From assembly GCF_024584435.1 (NCBI RefSeq), contig NZ_CP102197.1:1302001-1366000 (forward strand): 64,000 nucleotides of DNA, written 5' to 3'. This document shows, piece by piece, positions 25,038-34,319 of this stretch; within the stretch, counting starts at the first letter, position 1, and every line of letters starts with the position of its first letter. The notes below the pieces were generated by a model, which had not been told where the DNA came from, made no database searches, and saw only the letters and a list, made by a program, of their open reading frames with translations. The stretch comes from Schaalia odontolytica (lineage in GTDB: Bacteria > Actinomycetota > Actinomycetes > Actinomycetales > Actinomycetaceae). The translations under genes and the position numbers were made by a program.

Positions 25038-27146
25038 ATGAACTTCCATTCCCTCTATGACCAGGGCTTTGCTCGCGTCGCCGCCGTCACCCTGCCGGTC
25101 CACCCGGCCCGCCCCGCCGACAACGCGCGCGAGATCATTGACGCCGCACGCCAGCTTGACGCGCGCGGGGTCGCCGTAGCCGTCTTCCCCGAGCTGTGCG
25201 TCTCCGGCTATTCAATCGACGACCTGCTCCTGCAGGACGTCCTCCTCGACAACGTCGAGAAGGCCCTGGCGTCGATCGTCGAGGCAAGCACAGACCTGCT
25301 CCCCCTCCTCGTCGTCGGCGCCCCCCTGCGCAAGGACAACGCCCTGTACAACTGCGCGGTCGCCATCCACCGCGGGCGCGTCCTCGCGATCATTCCCAAG
25401 TCACACCTGCCCAACTATCGGGAGTTCTACGAGAAGCGCTACTTCGTGACCGCGCCTGCGCGCGCGCGAGAGCGCATCGAGGTCCCCTGGGGCGGCATTG
25501 AGGAGTTCAGCGGCGCCCCCGTGTGGGTCCCCTTCGGCCAGGTCCTCCTGTCCGCAGCCGACGTGCCCGGCCTGAGCGTCGGCATCGAGATCTGCGAGGA
25601 CATGTGGGTGCCCGTCACCCCGGCCACCGAGCTGGCGCTCGCGGGCGCGACCGTCCTGGCGAACTTGTCGGCTTCCCCGATCACCGTGGGACGGGGAGCT
25701 GACCGAGAACTCATGGTGCGCTCGGTGTCCGCACGATGTTCGGCCGCCTACGTGTACACGGCGGCCGGCATGGGCGAGTCCAGCACGGACCTGGCGTGGG
25801 ACGGGGAGACCATGATCTACGAGGCCGGGGACCGCCTGGCCATCGGCGAACGCTTCCAGGAGGGTGCGCACATGACGATCGCCGACGTGGACCTCGAGCG
25901 CCTGCGCACCGAGCGCAAGCGGCAGAACTCCTTCACGGACAACGCCCAGCGCTACTTTGCGGGCGACGAGCGCATGGCCCCCCAGGAGGTCGAATTCACG
26001 CTCAACCCGCCGCGCACGGACCTGGGCCTGGAGCGAGCGGTGAACCGCTTCCCCTTCGTCCCCAATGATCCGACCCGCCTGGAGCAGGACTGCTACGAGG
26101 CCTACAACATTCAGGTCGCGGGCCTGGTCCAGCGCCTGCGCGCGATCGGAAACCCGAAGATCGTCATCGGAGTGTCCGGCGGCCTGGACTCGACCCACGC
26201 GCTGGTTGTGGCCTCCCGCGCGATGGACCTGCTGGGCCGTCCGCGCACGGACATCCTGTGCTACACGCTGCCCGGATTCGCCACCTCCGAGCGCACCAAG
26301 AGGAACGCGACCCTGCTGTGCCGCTACCTGGGCACGTCCTTCCAGGAGATCGACATCCGCCCGGCGGCCACGCAGATGCTGGCCGACATCGGACACCCCT
26401 ACGGGGAGGGCGAGGCCACCTACGACGTGACCTTCGAAAACGTTCAGGCCGGCTTGCGCACCGACTACCTGTTCCGCCTGGCCAACCACCTGGGCGGCAT
26501 CGTTGTCGGCACGGGCGACCTGTCCGAGTTGGCGCTGGGCTGGTGCACGTACGGCGTGGGCGACCAGATGAGCCACTACGCGGTCAATACGGGCGTGCCC
26601 AAGACCCTCATGCAGCACCTGATCCGCTGGGTCGTGGCCTCCAAGCAGTTCGACGACCACGTCGGCGAGGTGCTCCTGTCGATCCTCAACACGGAGATCT
26701 CTCCCGAGCTGGTTCCAGCCAAGCCCGGCGAGAAGATGCAGTCCACACAGGACAAGATCGGCCCCTACAACCTGCAGGACTTCACGCTGTACCACGTGCT
26801 GCGCCGCGGGGCACGTCCCTCGAAGATCGCGTTCTTGGCGGAGAAGGCCTGGTCGGACGCTTCCGTGGGCGACTGGCCGGTCGGCTTCCCCGAGGAGGAC
26901 AAGGTCGCGTACTCGCTCGAAGAAATCGTCAAGTGGGAGCGCCTGTTCCTGTGGCGTTTCTTCAGCCAGCAGTTCAAGCGCAGCGCCCTGCCCAACGGCC
27001 CGAAGGTCATGGCCGGGGGCTCCCTGTCCCCGCGCGGGGATTGGCGCATGCCCTCCGACGTATCGGGCGCGGATTGGGTTGCCGAACTCGACGAGGCCGT
27101 TGCTGGCCTGGTCGAGGACCGGGGTAACTCTGTTCACATGTGCTGA
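25038..27146 (+). CDS. nadE: glutamine-dependent NAD(+) synthetase
   Basis: 702 residues; ATG with AAAGGAG upstream. The N-terminal ~280 residues are a nitrilase-fold glutaminase with the Glu-Lys-Cys triad in [24 protein letters not shown] and [12 protein letters not shown]. The C-terminal synthetase has the PP-loop [10 protein letters not shown] and downstream motifs [25 protein letters not shown] and [13 protein letters not shown]. It amidates nicotinic acid adenine dinucleotide with ammonia channelled from glutamine. Length and layout match the mycobacterial-type enzyme. It forms an operon with the NrtR-like gene. Confidence 0.97.
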   Translation: MNFHSLYDQGFARVAAVTLPVHPARPADNAREIIDAARQLDARGVAVAVFPELCVSGYSIDDLLLQDVLLDNVEKALASIVEASTDLLPLLVVGAPLRKDNALYNCAVAIHRGRVLAIIPKSHLPNYREFYEKRYFVTAPARARERIEVPWGGIEEFSGAPVWVPFGQVLLSAADVPGLSVGIEICEDMWVPVTPATELALAGATVLANLSASPITVGRGADRELMVRSVSARCSAAYVYTAAGMGESSTDLAWDGETMIYEAGDRLAIGERFQEGAHMTIADVDLERLRTERKRQNSFTDNAQRYFAGDERMAPQEVEFTLNPPRTDLGLERAVNRFPFVPNDPTRLEQDCYEAYNIQVAGLVQRLRAIGNPKIVIGVSGGLDSTHALVVASRAMDLLGRPRTDILCYTLPGFATSERTKRNATLLCRYLGTSFQEIDIRPAATQMLADIGHPYGEGEATYDVTFENVQAGLRTDYLFRLANHLGGIVVGTGDLSELALGWCTYGVGDQMSHYAVNTGVPKTLMQHLIRWVVASKQFDDHVGEVLLSILNTEISPELVPAKPGEKMQSTQDKIGPYNLQDFTLYHVLRRGARPSKIAFLAEKAWSDASVGDWPVGFPEEDKVAYSLEEIVKWERLFLWRFFSQQFKRSALPNGPKVMAGGSLSPRGDWRMPSDVSGADWVAELDEAVAGLVEDRGNSVHMC

Positions 27147-27183
27147 CGCGGTAGGAATCTGTCGCTAAGGTTAGTTTCGATAG

Positions 27184-27200
27184 TTAGGTAAGCCTACCTT
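27184..27200 (+). promoter_or_regulatory. iron-box-like site (DtxR/IdeR)
   Basis: TTAGGTAAGCCTACCTT resembles the DtxR/IdeR consensus (TTAGGTTAGSCTAACCTAA) but is one or two bases shorter in the right arm. It lies 48 bp before the substrate-binding-protein gene of an iron-siderophore importer, the expected place for iron repression. Confidence 0.6.
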
Positions 27201-27247
27201 TCTATCCACTAGCATCACCGCAGTTTTCCCAGCATTTACGGAGAAGA

Positions 27248-28255
27248 ATGTCTCGCACGAATACCTCCCTGGCCGCTATTGCCGCCATCGCCGCGCTCGG
27301 CCTCGCCGCCTGCTCCTCGGGCACGACAACCCCCGCCACGCAGTCCTCCGCGCCCGCCTCCGCCGACGCCTCCCAGGCATCGTCGGTGTCCATCGAGTCG
27401 AACGACGGCACCGTCGAGATCAAGCTGCCCGTCACTCGGGCGGCGTCGCTGGATAACCGCACCTTCGAGGTCCTCCAGCAGTGGAACGTGCCGCTCGTCG
27501 CCGCACCCAAGAAGCTGATCCCCACGACCGTCACCGCGTTCAACGGTGACGATGTCGCCGACGTAGGCATGCACCGCGACCCGAACCTGGAGGCGCTCGT
27601 TGCGGCCGAGCCCGACCTGATCATCTCGGGTCAGCGCTTCACCAAGTTCGACGCGCAGATCAAGGAGCTCGCACCAAACGTGCCGATGATCAACCTTGAG
27701 CCGCGCGACGGAATGCCCTTCAACGAGGAGCTCATCAGGCAGGTCACCGATCTGGGCACGATCTTCAACAAGCAGGCCGAGGCCCAGAAACTGGTCGACG
27801 ATTTCAACGCCTCCATCGAGCGTGCGAAGAAGGCCTACGACGGCTCCTCGACGGTCATGGCGGTTGACGTCTCGGGCGGCAACATCGGATACGTCGCACC
27901 CTCGAAGGGCCGCACGTGGGGGCCCGTCTTCGACATCCTCGGCCTCAAGCCCGCGCTAGAGGTAGAGGGATCCACCGATTCTCACACGGGTGACGACATT
28001 TCCGTCGAGGCAATCGCCGAGGCCAACCCCGCGTGGATCTTTGTTCTGGACCGAGATGCCGCGATCACCAAGGACGGATCGAACACCCCCGCCGAGACCG
28101 TCATCTCGGGCAACACCGTCCTTAGCGGCGTCACCGCCCTCCAGAAGAACCAGGTCGTCTACGCGCCGAACGATACGTACACGAACGAGTCGATCATCAC
28201 CTACACGAAGATCTTCAACTCGATCGCCGATTCCTTCGAAGCCGCAAAGAAGTGA
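27248..28255 (+). CDS. siderophore/iron ABC transporter substrate-binding lipoprotein
   Basis: 335 residues; ATG with GGAGAAG upstream. Signal peptide with lipobox LGLAAC (Cys about residue 21) for lipid anchoring outside the membrane, then a Ser/Thr/Ala-rich linker. The mature part is a class III (FhuD/FatB-type) binding protein: VAAPKKLIPTTV, DVGMHRDPNLEALVAAEPDLII, VMAVDVSGGNIGYVAP, and helical backbone end VVYAPNDTY...IITYTKIFNSI. Likely captures a ferric siderophore, with petrobactin/catecholate-type families closest by pattern. First gene of a four-gene importer operon under an iron-box-like site; a strong hairpin after it should give it higher mRNA levels than the permeases. Confidence 0.9.
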   Translation: MSRTNTSLAAIAAIAALGLAACSSGTTTPATQSSAPASADASQASSVSIESNDGTVEIKLPVTRAASLDNRTFEVLQQWNVPLVAAPKKLIPTTVTAFNGDDVADVGMHRDPNLEALVAAEPDLIISGQRFTKFDAQIKELAPNVPMINLEPRDGMPFNEELIRQVTDLGTIFNKQAEAQKLVDDFNASIERAKKAYDGSSTVMAVDVSGGNIGYVAPSKGRTWGPVFDILGLKPALEVEGSTDSHTGDDISVEAIAEANPAWIFVLDRDAAITKDGSNTPAETVISGNTVLSGVTALQKNQVVYAPNDTYTNESIITYTKIFNSIADSFEAAKK

Positions 28256-28270
28256 CCCTCTGACCCCTCG

Positions 28271-28304
28271 GTGCGGGTGGCGCCTCCCCGGGCGCCACCC
28301 GCAC
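28271..28304 (+). promoter_or_regulatory. intra-operon hairpin after binding-protein gene
   Basis: A perfect 14-bp stem (28271-28284 / 28291-28304) with a 6-nt loop lies between the binding-protein gene and the first permease, ending 10 bp before its ATG. It can stabilise the upstream message or partly terminate. The first permease lacks a visible ribosome site, so the hairpin may also shape its translation. Confidence 0.6.
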
Positions 28305-28314
28305 GCCACCCCTC

Positions 28315-29340
28315 ATGACTCACTCCCCCACCACCGCCCTCCCGAAGGACCCAACCATCGAGCGTGAAGGCGCCCCGACCACGTCGAAGCGCCGCCCCCT
28401 GGCGCTGGCCCTGGCCACGCTCGCCGTGGCTGCGCTCCTCGTCCTGTCACTGTCCACCGGCGAGTACTCGATCCTCTCCCAGGACGACGGCTGGAAGATC
28501 TTCCTCGCAGTGCGCGTCCCCCGCACGATCGCGCTCGTCCTTTCGGGTGCCGCGATGTCGATGAGCGGTATCGTCATGCAGCTGGTCACCCAGAACCGCT
28601 TCGCCGAGCCCTCCACGACGGGCACGACCGAGTGGGCGGGACTCGGCCTCCTCGCAATCATGATCGCGTGGCCCGGAGCCCCGATCCTGGTGCGCATGGC
28701 CTGCGCCATCTCCTTCGCCTTCGTCGGCACCATGGTCTTCTTCGCGCTCCTGCGACGAGTCTCGCTTCGGTCCTCCCTGCTCGTCCCGATCATGGGCATG
28801 ATGCTGGGCGCCGTGGTGTCCGCAGTCTCGACGTTCGTCGCGCTGGAAACCAACACGCTGCAGAGCGTGTCCGTGTGGTTTCAGGGGTCCTTCACTTCCG
28901 TCTACGAGGGTCAGTACGAGGTCCTGTGGATCGTCGCCATCGTCGTGGCGATCGTCTTCATCATGGCCGACCGCCTGACGGCCGTCTCCCTCGGCGAGGA
29001 CATTGCCATCTCCCTCGGGGTCAACTACCACCGCATGATCCTCATCGCGACGGGGCTCGTGGCCGTGGCGACCGGCGTCGTCACCGTCGTCGTCGGCTCG
29101 CTGCCCTTCCTGGGGCTGATCGTCCCCAACCTCGTGTCCATGTCCATGGGCGACAACCTGCGGACGAACCTGCCGTGGGTGTGCCTGGCGGGTATCTCCC
29201 TCGTGACGGTCACGGACCTCCTCGCACGCACGATTATCTCCCCCTTCGAGATGCCGGTCTCGGTCATCTTGGGCGTCCTTGGCGCGTTCGTCTTCATCGC
29301 GCTCGTGCTGCGCCAGGCCAAGAAGGGAGCCGTCCTATGA
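28315..29340 (+). CDS. iron-siderophore ABC transporter permease
   Basis: 341 residues of the FecCD/BtuC family with about nine membrane helices. RVPRTIALVLSGAAMSMSGIVMQLVTQNRFAEPSTTG is the family's start region (R-x-PR-hydrophobic-G-x-x-L-x-x-SG-x-x-x-Q), here split into helices 2 and 3, and SLPFLGLIVPNLVSM matches the cytoplasmic coupling helix. No Shine-Dalgarno is seen before the ATG at 28315. Its last codon overlaps the next permease gene by 4 bp. It pairs with the second permease as a heterodimeric channel. Confidence 0.9.
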   Translation: MTHSPTTALPKDPTIEREGAPTTSKRRPLALALATLAVAALLVLSLSTGEYSILSQDDGWKIFLAVRVPRTIALVLSGAAMSMSGIVMQLVTQNRFAEPSTTGTTEWAGLGLLAIMIAWPGAPILVRMACAISFAFVGTMVFFALLRRVSLRSSLLVPIMGMMLGAVVSAVSTFVALETNTLQSVSVWFQGSFTSVYEGQYEVLWIVAIVVAIVFIMADRLTAVSLGEDIAISLGVNYHRMILIATGLVAVATGVVTVVVGSLPFLGLIVPNLVSMSMGDNLRTNLPWVCLAGISLVTVTDLLARTIISPFEMPVSVILGVLGAFVFIALVLRQAKKGAVL

Positions 29341-30422
29341 GAGTCCTGACCTCCCCCGCGCAACGTGAGGCCGCCTCCCCGGCCCCCGCCCCGGCCTCGT
29401 CCGCGCGCGCGAAGCGCCCCACCCGACGCACCAGCGCCTTCACGTCTGCGTCCACCCGGCGCCGCTGGTGGCTCGTCTTCGGGGTCGTCTGCGCCATCGC
29501 GGTCCTGGCCTGCGTCGGCCTGCTCGTGTGGAAGAACCCCGCCCAGTTCGCCACCCCCGTCTTCTGGCGCCTGGCGCGCAGGCGCGCCTTCGCGGTCCTG
29601 GCAATCGGTCTGGTCGCCACGTGCCAGGGCATGGCGACGGTCGCGTTCCAGACGGTGGCGAACAACCGCATCATCACGCCCTCGATCCTCGGATTTGAGT
29701 CCCTGTACCGGGCGATCCACACCTCCACGATCTTCTTCCTGGGCGTCGCCGGCCTCAACGCCTCCGCGACGGTCGGCAACTTCGTCGGCCAGCTCGCGCT
29801 CATGATCGTCCTCACGCTCGTGCTCTACTCGTGGCTGCTCACCTCGCAACGGGCATCCATGCACGCGATGCTCCTGATCGGCGTCATGCTGGGAGCTGGC
29901 CTCGGGTCGGTCTCCACCTTCATGCAGAGGCTGCTCACACCCTCCGAGTTTGACGTGCTCACCGCGCGCCTCTTCGGGTCGATCGCGAACGCCCAGAAGG
30001 AGTATTTCCCCATCGCGATTCCCCTCGTCGCGGCCGCGGCCATCGCCCTCGTGTTGCTTACGCGCCAGCTGTCGGTGCTGTCGCTCGGCCGCGAAACGGC
30101 CACCAACCTGGGCATGAACCACCGACGCACGTCCGTGCTCGTCCTCGTGCTGGTCTCGATCCTCATGGCGACCTCGACGGCGCTCGTCGGACCGATGACC
30201 TTCCTGGGCTTCCTCGTGGCGACACTCGCCTACCAGTTCTCCTCCACCCACGACCACCGCTACCTCTTCGCAATGTCCACGGCGCTGGGTATCGCGATCC
30301 TGTCGAGTGCGTACTTCTTCATGAATCACGTCTTTAACACGCAGGGTGTTGTCTCGATCATCATCGAGTTCGTCGGCGGTCTCGCTTTCATTATCACCAT
30401 CCTGCGGAAGGGACGCCTGTGA
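29337..30422 (+). CDS. iron-siderophore ABC transporter permease, second subunit
   Basis: 361 residues from the ATG at 29337 that overlaps the previous stop; the frame is open much further upstream but those codons lie inside the first permease. A basic, Ala/Pro-rich cytoplasmic N-terminus of about 45 residues precedes FecCD-family helices (RRRAFAVLAIGLVATCQGMA, TPSILGFESLYRAIH, LGVMLGAG..., VGPMTFLGFLVATLAY coupling helix). Ends overlapping the ATPase start by 4 bp, so all three membrane/ATPase genes are translationally coupled. Confidence 0.9.
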   Translation: MRVLTSPAQREAASPAPAPASSARAKRPTRRTSAFTSASTRRRWWLVFGVVCAIAVLACVGLLVWKNPAQFATPVFWRLARRRAFAVLAIGLVATCQGMATVAFQTVANNRIITPSILGFESLYRAIHTSTIFFLGVAGLNASATVGNFVGQLALMIVLTLVLYSWLLTSQRASMHAMLLIGVMLGAGLGSVSTFMQRLLTPSEFDVLTARLFGSIANAQKEYFPIAIPLVAAAAIALVLLTRQLSVLSLGRETATNLGMNHRRTSVLVLVLVSILMATSTALVGPMTFLGFLVATLAYQFSSTHDHRYLFAMSTALGIAILSSAYFFMNHVFNTQGVVSIIIEFVGGLAFIITILRKGRL

Positions 30423-31174
30423 TCTCCATCGATTCCGTCGTCAAGCAATACTCGCCGTCGGTCCGCATCGGGTCGATCTCCCTGACCATTCCCACCGGAG
30501 GAATCACGGCGCTGGTGGGCCCCAACGGTGCGGGCAAGTCGACTCTTCTGACGATGATCGGTCGCCTCCTGGACATCGACGAGGGAGTGATCGAGGTCGG
30601 TGGCCTGAACGTCGCGACGACAAAGTCGGCGGAGCTGGCGCGCACGCTGTCCATCCTGCGCCAGGAGAACCACTACATTTCCCGCCTAACGGTCCGTCAG
30701 CTGGTCAGCTTCGGCCGTTTTCCTCACACCCGCGGGCGCCTGACCCCCCAGGACGAGGAGATCATCGACCGCTACATCGGCTTCCTTAACCTGGGGGACC
30801 TCCAGGGGCGCTACCTGGATCAGCTCTCCGGCGGACAGCGTCAGCGGGCGTACGTCGCCATGGTCCTCACCCAGGAGACCGAGTACGTCCTGTTGGATGA
30901 GCCCCTCAACAACCTCGACATCGCGCGCAGCGTCGAGATGATGACCATGCTGGAGCGCGCGGCCCGCGAGTTCGCCCGCACGATCGTCATCGTCTTACAC
31001 GACATCAACTTCGCGGCGCGTTACGCCTCCCAGATATGCGCGCTCAAGGATGGCGCGGTTGCCTACGTGGGTCCCCCAAGCCAGATCATGACGGACGAGG
31101 TTTTGACCGACATCTTCGACACTCCCGTGACGGTCGTTCCCGGCCCGAAGGGCCCCATGGCCTGCTACTTCTAA
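30419..31174 (+). CDS. iron-siderophore ABC transporter ATPase
   Basis: 251 residues from a GTG at 30419. Walker A GPNGAGKST (about residue 35), Q-loop LRQENHY, signature LSGGQRQRAYVAM, Walker B EYVLLDEPLNNLDIA and switch His in VLHDINFAARY. Belongs to the FepC/CeuD/YclP class that energises FecCD permeases. Last gene of the importer operon. It ends with a TAA immediately followed by GGAGG. Confidence 0.93.
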   Translation: MISIDSVVKQYSPSVRIGSISLTIPTGGITALVGPNGAGKSTLLTMIGRLLDIDEGVIEVGGLNVATTKSAELARTLSILRQENHYISRLTVRQLVSFGRFPHTRGRLTPQDEEIIDRYIGFLNLGDLQGRYLDQLSGGQRQRAYVAMVLTQETEYVLLDEPLNNLDIARSVEMMTMLERAAREFARTIVIVLHDINFAARYASQICALKDGAVAYVGPPSQIMTDEVLTDIFDTPVTVVPGPKGPMACYF

Positions 31175-31296
31175 GGAGGAGACCAGGCTCGCCCAGCACC
31201 CGCCTCGCCCCCCGCGGGCTCGTCGGTAGAATGGATGGGCGGCCCGCCCCCTGGGCGCGACACGGCCGCTCAACGTTTCTTTCCCCGGGGGTTGTC

Positions 31297-31671
31297 GTGT
31301 TCGCCGGACTCATCGTCCTCTTCGTTCTCTTCTCCGCCCTCCTCACCGTCGGCGGCATCTATCTCTTCGCCTCGGGCCTGACCGCGCGCGCAGGCGCGTG
31401 TCGGCCGCCTCTGGGCTTGAGGCTTGACGGGATTACGCCAGGATCATGCGAGTGGGAACGCGCCCACCGAGCATCGTGGCCAATCCTCTTCGGTGGGGGC
31501 GTCCTGGGAACCGCACACGGAATCGCCCTGGCGGCAACGACGCTGATGGATGCGCGCACCTCCGTCGTGGTGGTCTTCGTCGCCTCGGGCGTCATCGTCG
31601 AGGTCGGCCTGTGGCTGGTGGCCCGGGCGGCGGCCAGGTCGGCGCTGCGCGAGCACGGCCCGCATCGTTGA
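31297..31671 (+). CDS. hypothetical small membrane protein
   Basis: 124 residues from a GTG at 31297 with CGGGGG just upstream; a TAGAAT -10-like hexamer at 31227-31232 supports this start and rules out an ATG at 31231 that overlaps it. Three hydrophobic helices (residues 1-25, about 58-82, and 88-112) separated by a loop with RAGACRPPLGLRLDGITPG. No family recognised. Its stop overlaps the -35 of the next gene. Confidence 0.5.
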   Translation: MFAGLIVLFVLFSALLTVGGIYLFASGLTARAGACRPPLGLRLDGITPGSCEWERAHRASWPILFGGGVLGTAHGIALAATTLMDARTSVVVVFVASGVIVEVGLWLVARAAARSALREHGPHR

Positions 31672-31722
31672 CCGCGTCGGAATAGGCGAATAGACTGACG
31701 ACAGGCGACGTCGCCTGTCGTC
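31668..31722 (+). promoter_or_regulatory. promoter with 26-bp perfect palindrome at the start site
   Basis: TTGACC (31668-31673), 17 bp, TAGACT (31691-31696) form a good sigma-70-like promoter. Immediately after the -10, positions 31697-31722 are a perfect 26-bp palindrome (arms of 13, beginning GACGACAGG), so transcription would start at or inside it. It may be an operator over the initiation site, a 5' mRNA hairpin, or a terminator for the preceding small gene. The lipoprotein ATG is at 31741. Confidence 0.6.
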
Positions 31723-31740
31723 GCGTCGAGGGAGCCGGAG

Positions 31741-32985
31741 ATGAAGAGGATCGCCACCTGCGCCTTACTCGCCTTACTCGCCTGCGCCTCCTCCTGCTCC
31801 TCCCACGCGGGCCTTCACGACGTCGCCGTTGCCTCCCTCACCAGCGCCGACTCGGTCATCGCCGTGCGTTTGAGCAACGCCTCAGTGCTCTCGGGGGGCG
31901 TCCCGCGACCGAGCCGCGGGTACACCGCTTTTCTTGCCGAGGACGGGACGGGAAGCATCGCGTCCACCGGCGGCATACGCGGCTCGATCGTCCAGTGGAC
32001 GCCCGCCGGCGCCTTCTTCGCATCGGCAGCCGACGAGTATGTCTCCACCGATTCCGGGACGACTCGCACGCCGCGCGACGCCAGGCAACAGTACGAGATC
32101 GGACGCTACCCGCTCTCCAACGGGGGCACCGCGGCCTTCTACGTGGACTCGGCGAACCAACCTCTCTACACGGTCGCCCCCGATGGGTCCTCAACCCGCA
32201 CCAACAACATCGGGCTCTTTCAGAACAACGGCCAGTGCGGCGACCGGATCATGTCTCTCACCGAGACGCAGCACTCGACCGACCTGGAGGCGTCGGCCGC
32301 CGAGGCGTACGCCTCGGCGCATCCGTTCGATCCGATGCCCGACAGCTTCGACCTGCTGGTTGAGCTCTCCGGTCACGACGGGGATCTGCCCACCGTCGTG
32401 GGCGTCTCCCAGAGGGATGAGACGCTCGAGTCGGGGCAGCAGATGTTCGCTTGCGATGGCTCCTCCGTCGTCATTCCCACGCTGGCGCGCACCCACCCCG
32501 ATGCGTCGCGTGAGAACGGGTTGGATCCCGCTGACGGCCGCCTCGTTCTCCAGTCGTGGGACCTGTCGACGGGAACCAGGACGATCACGCCCGTCACCAC
32601 GAGCGAGGGCGATCCCATCGACCTCTCGAGGTCTCGCGAGGTTCACCTCTCCCAGGGGATCCTCGTGGGTAGAGAGTACCGTTTCGTGAGCGCGCGAGGT
32701 GACGTCTACACCGTCAACATCGACACCGCGGTCGGCCGGTACGTCGGTTCGATCGGGACTCAACAGGGCGAGGAACGCACCGTCTTCCAGGTCACCGAGC
32801 GCGGCGTCTATGCCTTGACGACCTCCCCGCAGGATCTGCGCGTCACCCTGACGAGGCACCCGTGGGACGGCGGGCAGGAGCAGACCGTCCTGTCCACCGC
32901 GGACCTCGCGCCGTACCTCGCGGGCAACTTGCTGACGGATTCTCTCTCCATCGACTCTTTCGCCCTTCGCCCCGGATGGGGATAG
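31741..32985 (+). CDS. putative secreted lipoprotein of unknown function
   Basis: 414 residues. A signal peptide with Cys-rich end (LLALLACASSCSSHAG) offers lipobox-like LLAC or ASSC positions, so membrane anchoring by lipid is likely. The mature protein shows regularly spaced beta-rich blocks (GYTAFLAEDG, GSIVQWTPAGAFF, PLYTVAPDG, RLVLQSWDLSTGTR, GRYVGSIGTQ, GVYALTTSP) suggestive of a beta-propeller-like fold. No enzyme motif is seen. It is monocistronic, driven by the palindrome-bearing promoter, and ends at a convergent terminator. Confidence 0.6.
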   Translation: MKRIATCALLALLACASSCSSHAGLHDVAVASLTSADSVIAVRLSNASVLSGGVPRPSRGYTAFLAEDGTGSIASTGGIRGSIVQWTPAGAFFASAADEYVSTDSGTTRTPRDARQQYEIGRYPLSNGGTAAFYVDSANQPLYTVAPDGSSTRTNNIGLFQNNGQCGDRIMSLTETQHSTDLEASAAEAYASAHPFDPMPDSFDLLVELSGHDGDLPTVVGVSQRDETLESGQQMFACDGSSVVIPTLARTHPDASRENGLDPADGRLVLQSWDLSTGTRTITPVTTSEGDPIDLSRSREVHLSQGILVGREYRFVSARGDVYTVNIDTAVGRYVGSIGTQQGEERTVFQVTERGVYALTTSPQDLRVTLTRHPWDGGQEQTVLSTADLAPYLAGNLLTDSLSIDSFALRPGWG

Positions 32986-33004
32986 ACCCGGGGCCGTCAA
33001 AGCC

Positions 33005-33039
33005 GCGTCCCGGCCTCGGTTTCCGCGGGGCCGGGACGC
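33005..33039. terminator. convergent-gene terminator
   Basis: GCGTCCCGGCC (33005-33015) / GGCCGGGACGC (33029-33039) with a 13-nt loop between the lipoprotein gene and the convergent cupin gene. Confidence 0.65.
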
Positions 33040-33054
33040 CTGATGCGAGCGAGT

Positions 33055-33426
33055 TCAGGCCTTGGGACGCTCGCGCCGATCGAGCATATACAGGGCCAAC
33101 TTGGACGGTTCGAGGGCGCGCACCGCGTGCGGCAGCCTCGTCCCAAAGTGAATGACATCGCCCGGCTTCAGGACGACGCTCCGCCCGTCCGCCTCGATCT
33201 CGAGAGAGCCTTCGAGCGCGTGCAAGATGGCGGGCATCGCGGCCGTGTGCTCGCTGAGAAGCTCGCCCGTGTCGAAGCTGAATAGGACCAGCCGGACGCC
33301 CTCGGCGTGCATGACCGTGCGCGAGACCGTGGCCCCCTCGTTGACCTGAATCATCGAGGCGATGTCTTGCAGGTCCGTCATGATGGGCGTGGGAACCTCG
33401 GTGTTCGATTCGGGCGACAGGCTCAT
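33055..33426 (-). CDS. cupin-domain protein
   Basis: 123 residues from the ATG at 33426, preceded by AAGGAGG and overlapping the methyltransferase stop by 4 bp. A single small beta-barrel cupin: VRLVLFSFDTGELLSEHTAAMPAI (motif 1 with G-x5-HT-x3-A), EGSLEIEADGRSVVLKPGDVIHF and LPHAVRALEPSKLALYML (motif 2 PGDxIxxPxxxxH). Metal ligands are reduced (one clear His in each motif). Function unknown; coupling to the methyltransferase suggests joint action, perhaps as sensor or small isomerase. Confidence 0.8.
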   Translation of the reverse strand: MSLSPESNTEVPTPIMTDLQDIASMIQVNEGATVSRTVMHAEGVRLVLFSFDTGELLSEHTAAMPAILHALEGSLEIEADGRSVVLKPGDVIHFGTRLPHAVRALEPSKLALYMLDRRERPKA

Positions 33427-34244
33427 TGATCCTCCTTGGGTTTGCGCGCGACGATAGCAACGCCGCACAGGTTGTGGTTGTACTTGTTGAAGGTGCGCGC
33501 CATCGTCATGACGCGTCCGCGCAGCTCCTTGTCCCGCGCGACGTTGCGGAGGATGCGCAGGGCGCCCCGCAGTCCCTCGTCGGCGATCACACGGCCGGGC
33601 CGAAGCAGGGCCATGGGAGCCGTGCGCGTCTCCTCCACGACCAGGCCGGCCTCCTCCAGGCAGGCACGCCACTGGGCCACCGTCAGGGGCCTGGCGTTGA
33701 CGTTGATTGCCCGAGCGAGGGCACGGCGAATCTCGGTCGCCACCTTCTCGTCGATGGTGGTGGGCGTCATCGCCAGCTCGTGGATCACGTAGCGTCCGCC
33801 GGGGCGCAGGATGCGGGCCGCCTCGCCGACGATGGCGCGCTTGGCTTTCTCTCCCTGCATGCTGAGCATCGCCTCGCCGACCACGACGTCCGCGCTCTGG
33901 TCGGCCAGACCTGTCTCGGCGGCATCCGCGTTGACGCAGCGGCCAACCCCCGATGCGATGGCATTGACGCGCGCGCAGGCATCCGGGTCCCGCTCTACTC
34001 CGACGTAGGAGGCGGGACCAACCCCGATGATCGCGCCGGCTGTCACACCCAATCCGGGGGCGAATTCGACGACGTGGGCGCCGGGTATGCCGGCGCGCTT
34101 GAGTGCCCAGGTGCTGAGTGCGAGTCCACCGGGACGCAGGACCTTCTTTCCGGCGCGGGCGAGCACCCAGTGGCCGGGAGCCCGCTCGACGGGCCGGTCG
34201 GCGAAAGGCAGGGTGTTCGCCGACGTTTCTGCATGAGTTGCCAT
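33423..34244 (-). CDS. class I SAM-dependent methyltransferase
   Basis: 273 residues. SAM-binding motif I VVEFAPGLGVTAGAII (about residue 58), motif II VGVERDP, motif post-I CVNADAAETGLADQSADVVVGEAML and LRPGGRYVIHEL. The substrate is not evident; the C-terminal ~90 residues are helical. The ATG at 34244 has no Shine-Dalgarno but TATACT ends 7 nt upstream (34252-34257), inside a dyad ATAGC-N4-GCTAT (34255-34268), so it is probably leaderless and regulated. Coupled with the downstream cupin gene. Confidence 0.8.
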   Translation of the reverse strand: MATHAETSANTLPFADRPVERAPGHWVLARAGKKVLRPGGLALSTWALKRAGIPGAHVVEFAPGLGVTAGAIIGVGPASYVGVERDPDACARVNAIASGVGRCVNADAAETGLADQSADVVVGEAMLSMQGEKAKRAIVGEAARILRPGGRYVIHELAMTPTTIDEKVATEIRRALARAINVNARPLTVAQWRACLEEAGLVVEETRTAPMALLRPGRVIADEGLRGALRILRNVARDKELRGRVMTMARTFNKYNHNLCGVAIVARKPKEDQ

Positions 34245-34319
34245 ATACGCAAGTATAGCGTTAGCTATTTCGCTGCGCAGGCCTCCGCAGAAGAAGCGCC
34301 GACGAACACCCCGCCGCCA

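Noticed and set aside
27184..27200. perfect IdeR/DtxR box
   Set aside because: The right arm is shortened by one or two bases, so I report it only as iron-box-like.
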